DNA from: Capilliphycus salinus
GTDB lineage: Bacteria > Cyanobacteriota > Cyanobacteriia > Cyanobacteriales > Microcoleaceae
NCBI RefSeq assembly: GCF_047276495.1
Contig: NZ_CP178543.1
Coordinates: 3,038,001-3,102,000, forward strand
Direction of reading: 5' to 3'
Length of the DNA: 64,000 nucleotides
Shown here: piece by piece, positions 18,631 through 27,663 of the stretch
How the letters are laid out: each line of letters begins with the position of its first letter
How positions within the stretch are numbered: the first letter of the stretch is position 1
Made by a program: the position numbers and the translations under genes
The notes under the pieces: model-generated
Told to the model about the DNA's origin: nothing
The model's input: only the letters and a program-made list of their open reading frames with translations
Databases searched by the model: none

Positions 18631-19896
18631 TTACTTGCAACTATAAGAAAATTGAACGGGTAACGGGACAAATCCATTCTGACGCCAGGAAAAATAATTT
18701 CCTGAACCATAGATATCTACGGGTGGAATATTAATGATTGCAGCATCTTCTAATTTAAAGATCACTCCCCTTCCCGGCAGACTAACCATGATATTAATCA
18801 AATAATCACCTCCCCCTAAATATCGAGTAATATCTTGATATTTAAAAACACAATTCCAGTCCCCTTGAATATTATCTAAAAATGAGTTAGCCATCCTCGG
18901 CCAAATATTAGAAACAAGAACTCCATCAGAAGTCGTTATCCGAACGGCTACTGCTAAACGAGAGATTTGTTTTTGAGCATAACCTTTGACTTCTACTTTG
19001 AGTGTTGATGTGGTTTCATCATCTTCGATAAAAGCATCAATACTGTGAAGTTCAAGCCCATATTCCTGATTAACAATCTTGCCATTTAACTGAGAGCTAG
19101 CCCGACTAATCATCTGGTTTTCATAGGAATCAATAACGTCATCAACTGCTCCGGTTTCCCGTATTTTTCCCCGTTCTAGCCAATAAGCCACATTACACAA
19201 CTTGCGAACTGCCGCCATTTGGTGGCTAACAAATAATACCGTTCTGCCTTCATTTTCGGTGATGTTTTCCATCTTTCCGAGACACTTATTTTGAAAGGCA
19301 ATATCCCCAACAGCCAAGACTTCATCAACGATTAAAATCTCGGGTTCTAAATGGGCGGCGACTGCAAAAGCCAGACGAACTCGCATTCCTGAAGAATATT
19401 TTTTTACGGGTGTATCGATGTATTTATCAACTTCAGAAAAGGCGACAATTTCATCAAATTTTCGTTTAATTTCTGCCTTGCTCATTCCCAAGATTGCCCC
19501 GTTAAGGAAGATATTCTCTCGCCCGGTTAACTCTTGATGAAATCCCGTCCCGACTTCTAATAAACTGGCAACTCTGCCGGAAATTTTTATTCTTCCTGTT
19601 GTCGGTTCTGTAATTCGACTCAAAATTTTTAACAGGGTTGATTTCCCCGCCCCGTTATGACCGATAACTCCAACTCTATCCCCTTGTTTGATCTCAAACG
19701 AGACATCTTTTAACGCCCAGTATTCTTCACGAATTGGATCGGATTTTTTATTGATAAAAGGGTTAATAACTTTTTGGGCTAAAGACTTGGCTCCCTTTTC
19801 CATCTGATCTCGCAGGGTTGCATAAGACTCCTGTTTTTGATGACCGATGATGTATTTTTTGCCCAATTTTTCTACCTGAATAATTGTCTCATACAT
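18631..19896 (-). CDS. Polysaccharide ABC transporter ATP-binding protein with Wzt-type C-terminal domain
   Basis: A 421-residue ABC ATPase. Walker A GHNGAGKST is at about residues 79-87, the signature segment is YSSGMRVRLAFAVAAH and Walker B is ILIVDEVLAVGD with the H-loop VLFVSHQ. The sequence after about residue 250 is a beta-rich extension (SIDAFIEDDETTSTLKVEVK, then YLGGGDYLINIMVSLPGRG) like the carbohydrate-binding domain of Wzt proteins, which recognise the finished chain before export. Its partner is the permease encoded 39 bases upstream. It acts at the cytoplasmic membrane. The extension suggests export of a capped or modified polysaccharide. Confidence 0.92.
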   Translation of the reverse strand: MYETIIQVEKLGKKYIIGHQKQESYATLRDQMEKGAKSLAQKVINPFINKKSDPIREEYWALKDVSFEIKQGDRVGVIGHNGAGKSTLLKILSRITEPTTGRIKISGRVASLLEVGTGFHQELTGRENIFLNGAILGMSKAEIKRKFDEIVAFSEVDKYIDTPVKKYSSGMRVRLAFAVAAHLEPEILIVDEVLAVGDIAFQNKCLGKMENITENEGRTVLFVSHQMAAVRKLCNVAYWLERGKIRETGAVDDVIDSYENQMISRASSQLNGKIVNQEYGLELHSIDAFIEDDETTSTLKVEVKGYAQKQISRLAVAVRITTSDGVLVSNIWPRMANSFLDNIQGDWNCVFKYQDITRYLGGGDYLINIMVSLPGRGVIFKLEDAAIINIPPVDIYGSGNYFSWRQNGFVPLPVQFSYSCK

Positions 19897-19935
19897 ATGT
19901 TTTTAACATGACGATTTTCTAAAATTTTTAGCAAA

Positions 19936-20766
19936 TTAAATGACATCGGCAAAAGTTCGCTCTGTTTTTCGGAAATACCAAACTCCCGTAGCAAATATTA
20001 GTAAAACCAATCCAATAGAAAAACTAAATCCCAACCCATAAATTTGAGTTTCTCCGCCAATAATTGCCCAACGAAATCCATCAATCACACCAACTAAAGG
20101 ATTGAGATAATAATAAAACTTCAAGTCTTCGGGAACAATCGTGCTACTAAATCCGACGGGGGAAATATACTGACCAAACTGAACGACAAACGGCACAACA
20201 TAGCGAAAATCACGATATTTTACATTTAATGATGCAAACCATAGCCCGCCTCCCACAGCAGCCAAAAATGCAATCAAAATAAATAACGGTAGTGTCAGAA
20301 TTCGCCAGCTTGGAATAAAGTTATACCAAGCCATTAATCCTAATAAAATAATTCCGGAAACTAAAAAATCAACAAAACTAACAACCACCGCACTCACTGG
20401 AACAATCAATCGCGGAAAATAAACCTTAGAAATTAAATTAGCATTCCCGATTAAACTATTACTACAGTTGGTTAGGGAATTGGCAAAAAATTGCCAAGGA
20501 AGCATTGCAGCAAAGACTAAAATCGGGTATGGAACGCCTTCCGAGGGTAGTTTTGCGATTTTACCAAACACAATCGTAAATACAACCATCCCTAAGAAAG
20601 GTCGAATTAACGCCCAAGCAATCCCGATAACTGTTTGCTTGTAACGGACTAAAATATCCCGCCAAGATAGAAAGTAAAACAACTCTCGGTATCGCCACAA
20701 ATCTTGCCAATATTGGCGTTCTACACGACCAGACTCAATAATTAACTCGGTAGATTTTTGCGTCAT
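19936..20766 (-). CDS. Polysaccharide ABC-2 transporter permease (Wzm/TagG type)
   Basis: A 276-residue membrane protein. WQDLWRYRELFYFLSWRDIL followed by RYKQTVIGIAWALIRP is the ABC-2 coupling-helix region, and six hydrophobic segments follow (MVVFTIVFGKIAKLPSEGVP and later strings). AMLPWQFFANSLTNCSNSLI and VKYRDFRYVVPFVVQFGQYI are typical of Wzm/TagG permeases. With the downstream ATPase it would form the exporter of a lipid-linked polysaccharide across the cytoplasmic membrane. It is the first gene of the exporter pair. The presence of a Wzy-like polymerase in the same locus is unusual for a purely ABC-dependent pathway. Confidence 0.92.
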   Translation of the reverse strand: MTQKSTELIIESGRVERQYWQDLWRYRELFYFLSWRDILVRYKQTVIGIAWALIRPFLGMVVFTIVFGKIAKLPSEGVPYPILVFAAMLPWQFFANSLTNCSNSLIGNANLISKVYFPRLIVPVSAVVVSFVDFLVSGIILLGLMAWYNFIPSWRILTLPLFILIAFLAAVGGGLWFASLNVKYRDFRYVVPFVVQFGQYISPVGFSSTIVPEDLKFYYYLNPLVGVIDGFRWAIIGGETQIYGLGFSFSIGLVLLIFATGVWYFRKTERTFADVI

Positions 20767-20926
20767 AAAGACTGAGTTAATGAAGATAAACTAAACCGGA
20801 TTTTCCCAAAAAAACGGGTTTTGTTTCCACTCCTTTTTTCAGAGGAAAACTTGACTATCCGGACTCATCCGGTATAATTTAAGAAATGTAAAAATCTTTT
20901 TAATCTATTCAGCTAACTCTTTTCGG

Positions 20927-20949
20927 CATTCCCGATTATTTAGGGAATG
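20927..20949 (-). terminator. Short hairpin just after the hypothetical gene's stop
   Basis: CATTCCC and GGGAATG, separated by nine bases, form a 7-bp stem directly downstream of the stop at 20951. There is no clear T run, so it may be a weak terminator or an mRNA-stabilising hairpin. The rest of 20767-20926 shows no other gene. Confidence 0.35.
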
Positions 20950-20950
20950 A

Positions 20951-22276
20951 TTAGTAACGGGCAAATTTTGATTCTGAACCTTTCAGGGGAGAGGGAGAAA
21001 CTTTAATATCGTGCATAACGTCTGACGATTCGCTGTAAGATTCAACCAGTTTTTTTAACAAACTTGGCATCTGTTCAATTTCCTCCTCGGATTCTTCAAT
21101 GATAGATTCTGAAGCGCTATCAAACTCCGGCTCAACCGCAACAATAATTTCCGCTTTATCTTTTAACGAATTAGCCGCTATCTCCGCATCAATTTGATTA
21201 TTTTCAGGGGTATAACTTGGCGGATAAACTTCCTCATCTGCCATCACTTCCGACGGGAATTGATACGGTTCAACTAATTTTTGCAGTAACTTCGGTTTGG
21301 AATTGATCGCCGAGGGTTGAGAATTAACCCCAGATGCAACCGTTGTTTGAGGGGAATTATCTCTCGAATTGATATAAACTATCGGATTTGAAGATTCGAG
21401 ATGATTTACCTCGGAAATTTGCCCGGATTGTTCCGCCGGAAAAACCGCCATCACTCGGCGAGGTTCCACCACATATTGAGCCGCCAATTTTGCCGAATTT
21501 GCCACCGAAAATTCTGGCATTTTAGCTGATAAATTCTCTCTCGCCTGCGGCAACTGAGGACTCACCCGGATCATCGACTGAGGTTCAACAATATACTGAC
21601 TCAAAGAAGGATTGATCGCTCGATCTGGGCGATCAATATTATTTCGAGAAATTCCCTCAAAACTATTGCTAATTATCGCATCAGGTGCAATAATATATTC
21701 GGAGGCGATCGCTTCACCTTCAAACAAAGGAGGCGGAGCGGGAACCGGCACTAACCCCGATGGAAAATCAGAAACAGACATCGGTTTACGGGTAATTTCT
21801 GGCTCCGGTAATTTTTCCATCGCCATCTCCAGGGGTTCGGGCGGCGATCCCTGTTGATCAAAGTTGAGATAGTCGGGGAAATACTCATCGCTGAAATTCC
21901 CCATCGGCTTGACATTGAGCCGTTCTGTCCGGGGAAGCGGGCGAGCCTCAGCCACCAAGTTACCAATGTCCAACGGCGACCGTTGCCAAATTTCAGGCTG
22001 CTTCGGGACAAAGTTGGAAACATCATCGGCCTTCACCGAAGGGGTCAAATCTTGGGTGAACATCTGTTCCGGGGGAGCAACCGACGGTTCCACGCCATCT
22101 GAGGCGGCAATCATTAAATCCTCAGCGTTCATCAGGGGATTTTCTTGGATGCCCAGTTTAATCGGGCCGGTGGTCTGGTTGGGCGGGTTGAGATGCTCGT
22201 TGACGGCCATCCCGGTCAGCGTACAGCCGACAGCGGTAGCAACACAGCTTAGGGCGGAATTATTGATCGGACTCAT
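20951..22276 (-). CDS. Hypothetical low-complexity protein with internal repeats
   Basis: About 441 residues from the ATG at 22276. I do not recognise a family. The N-terminus (NNSALSCVATAVGCTLTGM) is hydrophobic and may be a membrane anchor or weak signal. The rest is rich in Pro, Glu and Ser. Two repeat types are visible: a motif of form Y-[IV]-[IV]-x-P (YIIAPDAI, YIVEPQSMI, YVVEPRRVM) and, near the end, LLQKLVEPYQFPSEVM against LLKKLVESYSESSDVM, each followed by a V-x-PS segment. It lies between the ABC exporter and the divergent Wzc-type kinase, so a role in polysaccharide assembly is possible but unproven. Its base composition matches its neighbours. Confidence 0.6.
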   Translation of the reverse strand: MSPINNSALSCVATAVGCTLTGMAVNEHLNPPNQTTGPIKLGIQENPLMNAEDLMIAASDGVEPSVAPPEQMFTQDLTPSVKADDVSNFVPKQPEIWQRSPLDIGNLVAEARPLPRTERLNVKPMGNFSDEYFPDYLNFDQQGSPPEPLEMAMEKLPEPEITRKPMSVSDFPSGLVPVPAPPPLFEGEAIASEYIIAPDAIISNSFEGISRNNIDRPDRAINPSLSQYIVEPQSMIRVSPQLPQARENLSAKMPEFSVANSAKLAAQYVVEPRRVMAVFPAEQSGQISEVNHLESSNPIVYINSRDNSPQTTVASGVNSQPSAINSKPKLLQKLVEPYQFPSEVMADEEVYPPSYTPENNQIDAEIAANSLKDKAEIIVAVEPEFDSASESIIEESEEEIEQMPSLLKKLVESYSESSDVMHDIKVSPSPLKGSESKFARY

Positions 22277-22282
22277 AATCAA

Positions 22283-22584
22283 TTCAATATTTCTATCATC
22301 GAAGTAGCAACATTAAGCCCCCCAACTCGAAAATATACGGAAGTTCACTTCCGCACGCTGTCCCAATATACGAGTTATGCTGTCGCGATCCGGATCGATA
22401 AACAGTAAATTTTCTCAATCTCCTGATCGGCCACAAACACTTCGTAGATCTACATAGTCTTTCTTGATAATTTTTGATGTTTTAGGGGTGATATCATGTG
22501 AGCAAAATCCGCTTTTATTCCCCTTTTTAATTCCCATTTTTTACAGATTTTTTCTTTGTTCAGTCAAGCATCCAAACAACGTTC
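22283..22584. promoter_or_regulatory. Divergent intergenic region
   Basis: About 300 bases lie between the minus-strand hypothetical gene and the plus-strand genes. It is AT-rich on the plus side. No convincing ORF is visible. It must hold the promoters for both directions, but I could not fix -35 and -10 boxes with confidence. Confidence 0.4.
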
Positions 22585-22812
22585 ATGCGGGTTTCTATCC
22601 TGACTGTTTTAACTTTGGCAATTTTAACCTCTGAAAGTTCGGGTGTTTATGCCTCCGGTTTAAAAGGGGGTCATCCTCTTTTATTTGCCGCCAAATCTAA
22701 CCCTTTGCTTTTGCGGAATTATTCGGACTTTCAATCGCAACTCAATTCAACCGGATCAATTCATCACTCAAACTCAATTTTCCTCCATTCTACAAAACCC
22801 TTTCGGCGTTAA
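22585..22812 (+). CDS. Small putative secreted protein, possibly frameshifted
   Basis: A 75-codon ORF begins MRVSILTVLTLAILTSESSG with VYASG after it, which looks like a signal peptide with an AxA-like cleavage site. The mature part has no recognised motif. In another frame the same stretch ends at 22841 with PDQFITQTQFSSIL and then GVNPLQPDTDD, which reads more like a natural C-terminus than the tail of the listed frame. A one-base change, for instance in the G run near 22668, would join them. It sits 50-odd bases upstream of the Wzc-type kinase. Confidence 0.35.
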   Translation: MRVSILTVLTLAILTSESSGVYASGLKGGHPLLFAAKSNPLLLRNYSDFQSQLNSTGSIHHSNSIFLHSTKPFRR

Positions 22813-22864
22813 TCCTCTACAACCGGATACCGATGATTAATGGTTTATTTTAACAGTTTATCCT

Positions 22865-25123
22865 ATGGCTACTCCATCCAACTCCGAAAAAATACTTTCA
22901 TCAAAATCTCAAAAATCCCTAACGCCTCTCCCCTCCCTTTATCAAAATCAAATCAGTTCATCCCCGGAATCAGAAGGAAATGATTTTGGTCAAATTTTGG
23001 CAATTATTCAGCGCAGAATTCTGTTAATTACCAGTATTGCTTTTGCGGTGGCGTCGGGGATGACATGGCAAGCCCTTAGAAAACCAGTCGTGTATCAATC
23101 CGGTTTTCAACTGTTAGTCGAACCCGTAAAAAGTTCGGATAAACTCGCCGGACTGACAACGAATAGTTACGGCGGTAAAGTTAAAGAAACTTCTTTAGAT
23201 TATGAGACTCAAATCCAAATTTTAAAAAGTCCCCAACTGATTAATCGAATTATTGAAAATGGCATTTTTCAACAATATCCCGGATTAACTTACGGAGCAA
23301 TTGTCAGCAGGTTATCAATTTTTAGACAGGGCGAAACCAAAATATTAACCGTTCGTTATCAAGATTCAAATCCGGATCGGGTGAAATTTGTACTCGATCA
23401 GTTGGCCGTTGGTTATTTAAGATATTCTCTACAAGAACAACAAACAAATCTCCGCCAAGGGCTGCAATTTGTCGATGAACAATTACCCGAATTAATTAAC
23501 AGAGTTGACACCCTACAAGCCCGACTCGAAACCTTTCGACAGCAATATAATTTTATCGATCCCAAAACTCAAGCCCAAAAATTATCCGCCCAAGCTGAAA
23601 GTTTATCCGCCGAAAAATTTGCAATTCAAAAACAATTGGTTGAAGTTCAAACCCGCTATTCTATTTTACAACAAGAGGAAGGCGCGATCGCCGCTTTAAA
23701 TGCTTCGGCAAATTATCAACAATTAATCGGTCAAATTCGGCAAATCGAAACTTTAATTGCTTTAGAATCAACCCAGTATCGTTCCAACAGCCCCCCCATT
23801 CAAAACTTACTCAATCAACGTCAAAATTTAATGCCCTTATTGCGTCAAGAAGTCCAACAAGTTTTAGGATCTCAAGTCGCCGCCGTCACCAACGAATTAT
23901 TATTATTACAAGTTCGTTTAAATGCCATCTCTCAAGCCGAAGCCCAAGTCAACCGCCAACTCGAACAAATGCCCACCTTAGACCGTCAATATACCGATTT
24001 ACAGCGAGATTTAACCATCGCAACCAACAGCCTCAACCGCTTTTTAGAAAAACGAGAATCCCTACAAATAGAAGGCGCTCAAACCGAAGTTCCTTGGCAA
24101 GTTTTATCCCCTCCCGCTCGTCCCGGAGCGCCCGCCTCTAACTTAATTAATCAAATAATGACCGGAATTTTTGGCGGTTTGGCTGCGGGGATTGCTTTTG
24201 CCTTTTTACTCGAACGTTTCGACAATGTATTCTACTCCGATGAAGACATCAAAGACAAAACCAAATTGCCGATTTTGGGCGTAATTCCCCACAACAAAAA
24301 ACTCAAAGCTTGGGAGCAAATCCAAAGCGAACAGCAAATGCAGGGCGAACAGTTTAACGCCGATGTCGGGGAATTGAACGAAGCCGAAATTCCCTTTGTT
24401 TTGGGCTACAATTTCCTTCCCTTTCTCGAAGCCTTTCGCACCCTTTGTACAAATATTGGTTTTCTCAGTTCCGATACGCCCATTAAATCTTTTACCATCA
24501 GTTCTCCGTCTCAAAGTGATGGTAAATCAACCGTAGCCGTGCATTTTGCCCAAGCTGCTGCGGCAATGGGAAATCGCGTTTTATTAGTCGATGCTAACTT
24601 ACGATTGCCTGAAGTTCACGAACAATTTAATTTAACCAATGAATTCGGACTCAGCAATTTGATTAATACCGATGTCGATGCCGATGAAGTGATACAAAAA
24701 GTCCCCCGGTTTGAGAATTTATTTGTGTTAACCGCAGGTCAAATTCCCCCCGATCCCACCAAGTTACTTTCTTCCAATAAAATGAGAAGCTTGATGAAGG
24801 TTTTTTGTGCAAACTACGATTGGGTAATTTACGACACCCCGCCCTGTACCGATGTGGTTGATAGTAAAATTTTAGCCCCCCATACCGATGGATTATTGAT
24901 GGTGGTTCGTTTGAAAAAAACCGATAAAAATTTGCTCAATCAAGCCCTAGAATCTCTCAAATTGTCCCGACATAATGTTTTAGGAGTGGTGGTGAATTCG
25001 GCAAAACCCCAACAGAATTTATCCGGTTACTATGCCGCTTCCCCTCAAAAAGAAGCTTGGACGAAAGCCGCTCTCGAACCGGCGACAGAGACTCACACCC
25101 CTGAAACGACGGGTAATGGCTAG
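22865..25123 (+). CDS. Wzc-like polysaccharide copolymerase / tyrosine autokinase
   Basis: A 752-residue protein of the polysaccharide co-polymerase family. The N-terminal part has a Wzz domain with a first membrane span (LAIIQRRILLITSIAFAVAS), a long coiled-coil periplasmic region (about residues 200-400), and a second span after PWQVLSPPARPGAPAS, a Pro-rich segment typical of Wzz. The cytoplasmic BY-kinase has Walker A SPSQSDGKST, Walker A-prime VLLVDANLRLP and Walker B WVIYDTPPC. The tail has few tyrosines (SGYYAAS), fewer than in E. coli Wzc. It controls chain length and export of the exopolysaccharide. It is on the strand opposite the glycosyltransferase genes. Confidence 0.92.
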   Translation: MATPSNSEKILSSKSQKSLTPLPSLYQNQISSSPESEGNDFGQILAIIQRRILLITSIAFAVASGMTWQALRKPVVYQSGFQLLVEPVKSSDKLAGLTTNSYGGKVKETSLDYETQIQILKSPQLINRIIENGIFQQYPGLTYGAIVSRLSIFRQGETKILTVRYQDSNPDRVKFVLDQLAVGYLRYSLQEQQTNLRQGLQFVDEQLPELINRVDTLQARLETFRQQYNFIDPKTQAQKLSAQAESLSAEKFAIQKQLVEVQTRYSILQQEEGAIAALNASANYQQLIGQIRQIETLIALESTQYRSNSPPIQNLLNQRQNLMPLLRQEVQQVLGSQVAAVTNELLLLQVRLNAISQAEAQVNRQLEQMPTLDRQYTDLQRDLTIATNSLNRFLEKRESLQIEGAQTEVPWQVLSPPARPGAPASNLINQIMTGIFGGLAAGIAFAFLLERFDNVFYSDEDIKDKTKLPILGVIPHNKKLKAWEQIQSEQQMQGEQFNADVGELNEAEIPFVLGYNFLPFLEAFRTLCTNIGFLSSDTPIKSFTISSPSQSDGKSTVAVHFAQAAAAMGNRVLLVDANLRLPEVHEQFNLTNEFGLSNLINTDVDADEVIQKVPRFENLFVLTAGQIPPDPTKLLSSNKMRSLMKVFCANYDWVIYDTPPCTDVVDSKILAPHTDGLLMVVRLKKTDKNLLNQALESLKLSRHNVLGVVVNSAKPQQNLSGYYAASPQKEAWTKAALEPATETHTPETTGNG

Positions 25124-25225
25124 CGTCGGCCTGCAAATTTCCAAGATGGTTTGAGATCAATCGAAAAATAGCGACTTCATTTGCTACAATCAACAGGGTT
25201 GTCTTGCTATTTGATAAGAATATCC

Positions 25226-25729
25226 TTGAGTCAATCCATCGATCTGCCTAGAGTAGATGAATTTCTAGAAGAACTCGCAGCCATCCAGCAAACAGGTTCT
25301 AAGCGAATTGCTGTGCTGGGATCTCGTCATGTTCCCCTAACTCATCAGAACCTCATCGAACTGATGAGCTATGCGCTCGCGTTGGGGGGAAATCACATTA
25401 TTACATCGGGGGCCACAGGTACAAATTCCGCCGCCATCCGAGGAGCCATGCGAGCCGATCCGAATTTGTTGACGGTCATTTTACCTCAAAGTATGGAACG
25501 TCAGCCCAGAGAGTCGCGCCTACAACTTGAACAGGTGATCCATTTGGTGGAAAATCCTAAAGGGGATACTTTATCTCTGGCCGAAGCGAGCGCCTTGTGC
25601 AATCAAGAGATTGTTTCTCGATGTCAACAGTTAATTTGTTTTGCGTTTCACGATAGTCACACCTTGCTCACCACCTGTGAGGAAGCAGAAAATCAACGCA
25701 AAATTGTGACATTGTTCTATTTTGACTAG
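25226..25729 (+). CDS. DprA/LOG-like Rossmann-fold protein
   Basis: About 167 residues from a TTG at 25226; an earlier TTG at 25181 would add 15 residues. The sequence RIAVLGSRHVPLTHQNLIEL followed by LGGNHIITSGATGTNSAAIR has the Rossmann-type core and the S-G-A-x-G-x-N-S-A-A-I-R signature seen in DprA (DNA recombination-mediator A) proteins and their stand-alone cyanobacterial relatives. At 167 residues it lacks the SAM and winged-helix domains of full DprA. It may bind nucleic acid or a nucleotide; its function is not known to me. The neighbouring MAPEG gene begins about 30 bases downstream. Confidence 0.65.
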   Translation: MSQSIDLPRVDEFLEELAAIQQTGSKRIAVLGSRHVPLTHQNLIELMSYALALGGNHIITSGATGTNSAAIRGAMRADPNLLTVILPQSMERQPRESRLQLEQVIHLVENPKGDTLSLAEASALCNQEIVSRCQQLICFAFHDSHTLLTTCEEAENQRKIVTLFYFD

Positions 25730-25757
25730 ACTTTGATGAGATGAGGAAATACGATCA

Positions 25758-26183
25758 ATGGGGATTTTGGAACTGCCAACATCGGCAATTCTAGTTGATG
25801 CAATTTTTGTTGCTTTCGTGCTAGTTTATCTGCCATTTTTATTGGTGGCTTACGGTCGATTACAAGCGGGCTACGATATGAGCGCACCTCGCGCTATGTT
25901 TGATAAACTGCCCCCCTTTGCTCAACGGGCGACTTGGGCGCACCAAAACTCTTTTGAGGCGTTTATGCTGTTTTCTGCGGCCGCCTTATGCGCCTATGTT
26001 ACGGGACAAGATTCACAATTAGCAGCCGTCTGTGCGATCGCTTTTGTTGTCGCGAGGCTTCTCTATTCTGTGTTTTATATTTTAAATATTCCCTTAGCCC
26101 GTTCCCTCATGTTTGCTGTGGGTTCAACTTGTATCACGATTTTATTTGTTCTCAGTTTGCTCGCGGTTAATCAGTTGGGTTAG
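25758..26183 (+). CDS. MAPEG family membrane protein
   Basis: A 141-residue protein with four hydrophobic spans. The segment between spans one and two includes PPFAQRATWAHQNSFEAFML, where the R-A-x-x-A-x-x-N-x-x-E pattern is the MAPEG (membrane-associated eicosanoid and glutathione metabolism) signature, and ARLLYSVFYILNIPLARSLM later in the protein fits span three. Members conjugate glutathione or act as peroxidases or prostaglandin-type isomerases. The cyanobacterial members are uncharacterised. It sits 28 bases after the DprA-like gene. Confidence 0.85.
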   Translation: MGILELPTSAILVDAIFVAFVLVYLPFLLVAYGRLQAGYDMSAPRAMFDKLPPFAQRATWAHQNSFEAFMLFSAAALCAYVTGQDSQLAAVCAIAFVVARLLYSVFYILNIPLARSLMFAVGSTCITILFVLSLLAVNQLG

Positions 26184-26276
26184 TTGGGTTATCGTTATTT
26201 CCATTAACCTCACGTTTCTTGATAGACATTCAGTTCAAGGTCTGATTTTTTTGTTCGTTATCAACAATAGATAGTT

Positions 26277-26768
26277 ATGGCTTCTACTTCATCTTTTGAT
26301 ATCGTTAGCGATTTTGACCGTCAAGAATTGGTCAATGCAATTGATCAAGCCATGCGGGAAATTAACAGTCGCTACGACCTCAAAGATACCAATACTACTC
26401 TAGAATTGGGTGAGGATGCGATTACCGTTAATACCAGCAGCGAGTTTACTTTGGATGCGGTTCATACGGTTTTACAAACTAAAACTGCCAAACGGAATCT
26501 CTCCCTGAAAATCTTTGATTATGGTAAAGTTGAATCGGCCAGTGGAAACCGGGTTCGACAAGAAATTAAGCTGAAACGGGGAATTGATAAAGATATCGCC
26601 AAACAAATTACCAAATTGATTAAGGATGAATTTAAAAAGGTTCAGCCTTCTATTCAAGGGGATGCGGTGCGAGTTTCTGCTAAGTCTAAGGATGAATTGC
26701 AGGAAATTATTCAGCGGTTGAAGCAAGAAGATTTGCCGGTGGCTTTGCAGTTTACCAATTATCGCTAA
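26277..26768 (+). CDS. yajQ: YajQ family nucleotide-binding protein
   Basis: A 163-residue protein that matches YajQ (UPF0234) throughout. It starts MASTSSFDIVSDFDRQELVN and has NAIDQAMREINSRYDLKDTN, then KRGIDKDIAKQITKLIKDEF and KVQPSIQGDAVRVSAKSKDE, ending VALQFTNYR. Family members bind nucleotides, and some bind cyclic di-GMP. Two-domain alpha-beta fold and length are as expected. It is monocistronic by spacing, with about 90 bases upstream. The downstream gene is convergent, separated by an inverted repeat. Confidence 0.95.
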   Translation: MASTSSFDIVSDFDRQELVNAIDQAMREINSRYDLKDTNTTLELGEDAITVNTSSEFTLDAVHTVLQTKTAKRNLSLKIFDYGKVESASGNRVRQEIKLKRGIDKDIAKQITKLIKDEFKKVQPSIQGDAVRVSAKSKDELQEIIQRLKQEDLPVALQFTNYR

Positions 26769-26783
26769 ATTGTTGAGAAGTTT

Positions 26784-26844
26784 GGCGGGTTTTGAGGCAA
26801 TATTTTAATTAATATTCAAGATGAATTCTGCTCATTAACCCGCC
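26784..26844. terminator. Inverted repeat between convergent genes
   Basis: GGCGGGTT at 26784-26791 is complementary to AACCCGCC at 26837-26844. The loop is about 45 bases and contains an AT-rich inner inverted repeat. It lies between yajQ and the convergent hypothetical gene, so it could terminate either or both. The long loop lowers confidence. Confidence 0.4.
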
Positions 26845-27582
26845 CTACTCCACCCGATCCGGCCCGTTATATTCCCAAATCGATTCGTTTTCTTGCTGGT
26901 CTAACAGTTCGTTTCCCATCGCGATCGCCAGTTCTCCGAAGGGTTGCCATTGCACGACAGAAACGGCTTTTTCTCCCAGTAATAATAGCGACGGTGCTAA
27001 TTCATAATTGGGCTGAGATGCTGTTAGTTCTCGCCGCTTGTATTCCCCCAACCAATTCACCCAAATTTCCGGTTTTCCCTGTTCGCCCAACTTCTCAAAA
27101 AACTGTTCAATTTCCGCACCTTCCCAACCCAAACTCACCCCTTCTAACACCTGTTGAAAGACTTGTTGATATTCGGCATCACTCAAAGCACGGGTCGGTT
27201 TTTCTTGTAGAGTTTCTCCCCATTCTGCGGCAATTTCGCTAACATCTCCACAATCCATTTGACCTAGTTTAATCATTCGTTCAGCCAGTTGTTTTTGAGG
27301 TAAAGGAGACTCGATTAATTTTCGCCCAAACCGCTGCAACCAAGACTTAAAAAAACGGTCATTCATCCGGTTTCCCAGATAGTCTAAAACTTGAGTCCGT
27401 TCCCATCCTTGCTCAACCCCATCTAACAGGTGCAAAAACAACGCTTCATAACCCGTATCGCTGAGGGGATTAACCGGGGTTGGCGGTTCAACCTCAGACG
27501 GTTCGCGGCTTCTAGACCGGGAAGTTCTTCCTCTCAGTCGAGCCAACCAACTTTTTAGCGATCGCCAAATTTTACCGAACAT
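26845..27582 (-). CDS. Hypothetical protein with a duplicated segment
   Basis: A 245-residue protein without a recognised family. The N-terminus is very basic (SWLARLRGRTSRSRSREPSE) and could bind nucleic acid or membrane lipid. Two copies of a segment are visible: SDTGYEALFLHLLDGVEQGW followed by a Trp-rich stretch, and SDAEYQQVFQQVLEGVSLGW followed by another, about 100 residues apart. The conserved G-W and the final W-L suggest a helical repeat. Convergent with yajQ and 80 bases downstream of the broken hemL gene. The function is unknown. Confidence 0.65.
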   Translation of the reverse strand: MFGKIWRSLKSWLARLRGRTSRSRSREPSEVEPPTPVNPLSDTGYEALFLHLLDGVEQGWERTQVLDYLGNRMNDRFFKSWLQRFGRKLIESPLPQKQLAERMIKLGQMDCGDVSEIAAEWGETLQEKPTRALSDAEYQQVFQQVLEGVSLGWEGAEIEQFFEKLGEQGKPEIWVNWLGEYKRRELTASQPNYELAPSLLLLGEKAVSVVQWQPFGELAIAMGNELLDQQENESIWEYNGPDRVE

Positions 27583-27612
27583 AATACATTTTTCAAAGAT
27601 TTCTTAGATCAC

Positions 27613-27645
27613 AAAAACCCGATTTCTCCTGCGAAACCGGGTTTT
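27613..27645 (-). terminator. Rho-independent-like terminator of hemL
   Basis: On the minus strand AAACCCGGTTTC pairs with GAAATCGGGTTT around a six-base loop, with one mismatch and a short T run after it. It lies just past the hemL stop at 27664 and before the next minus-strand gene. Confidence 0.6.
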
Positions 27646-27663
27646 CATTCCCCACTCAAAAGC

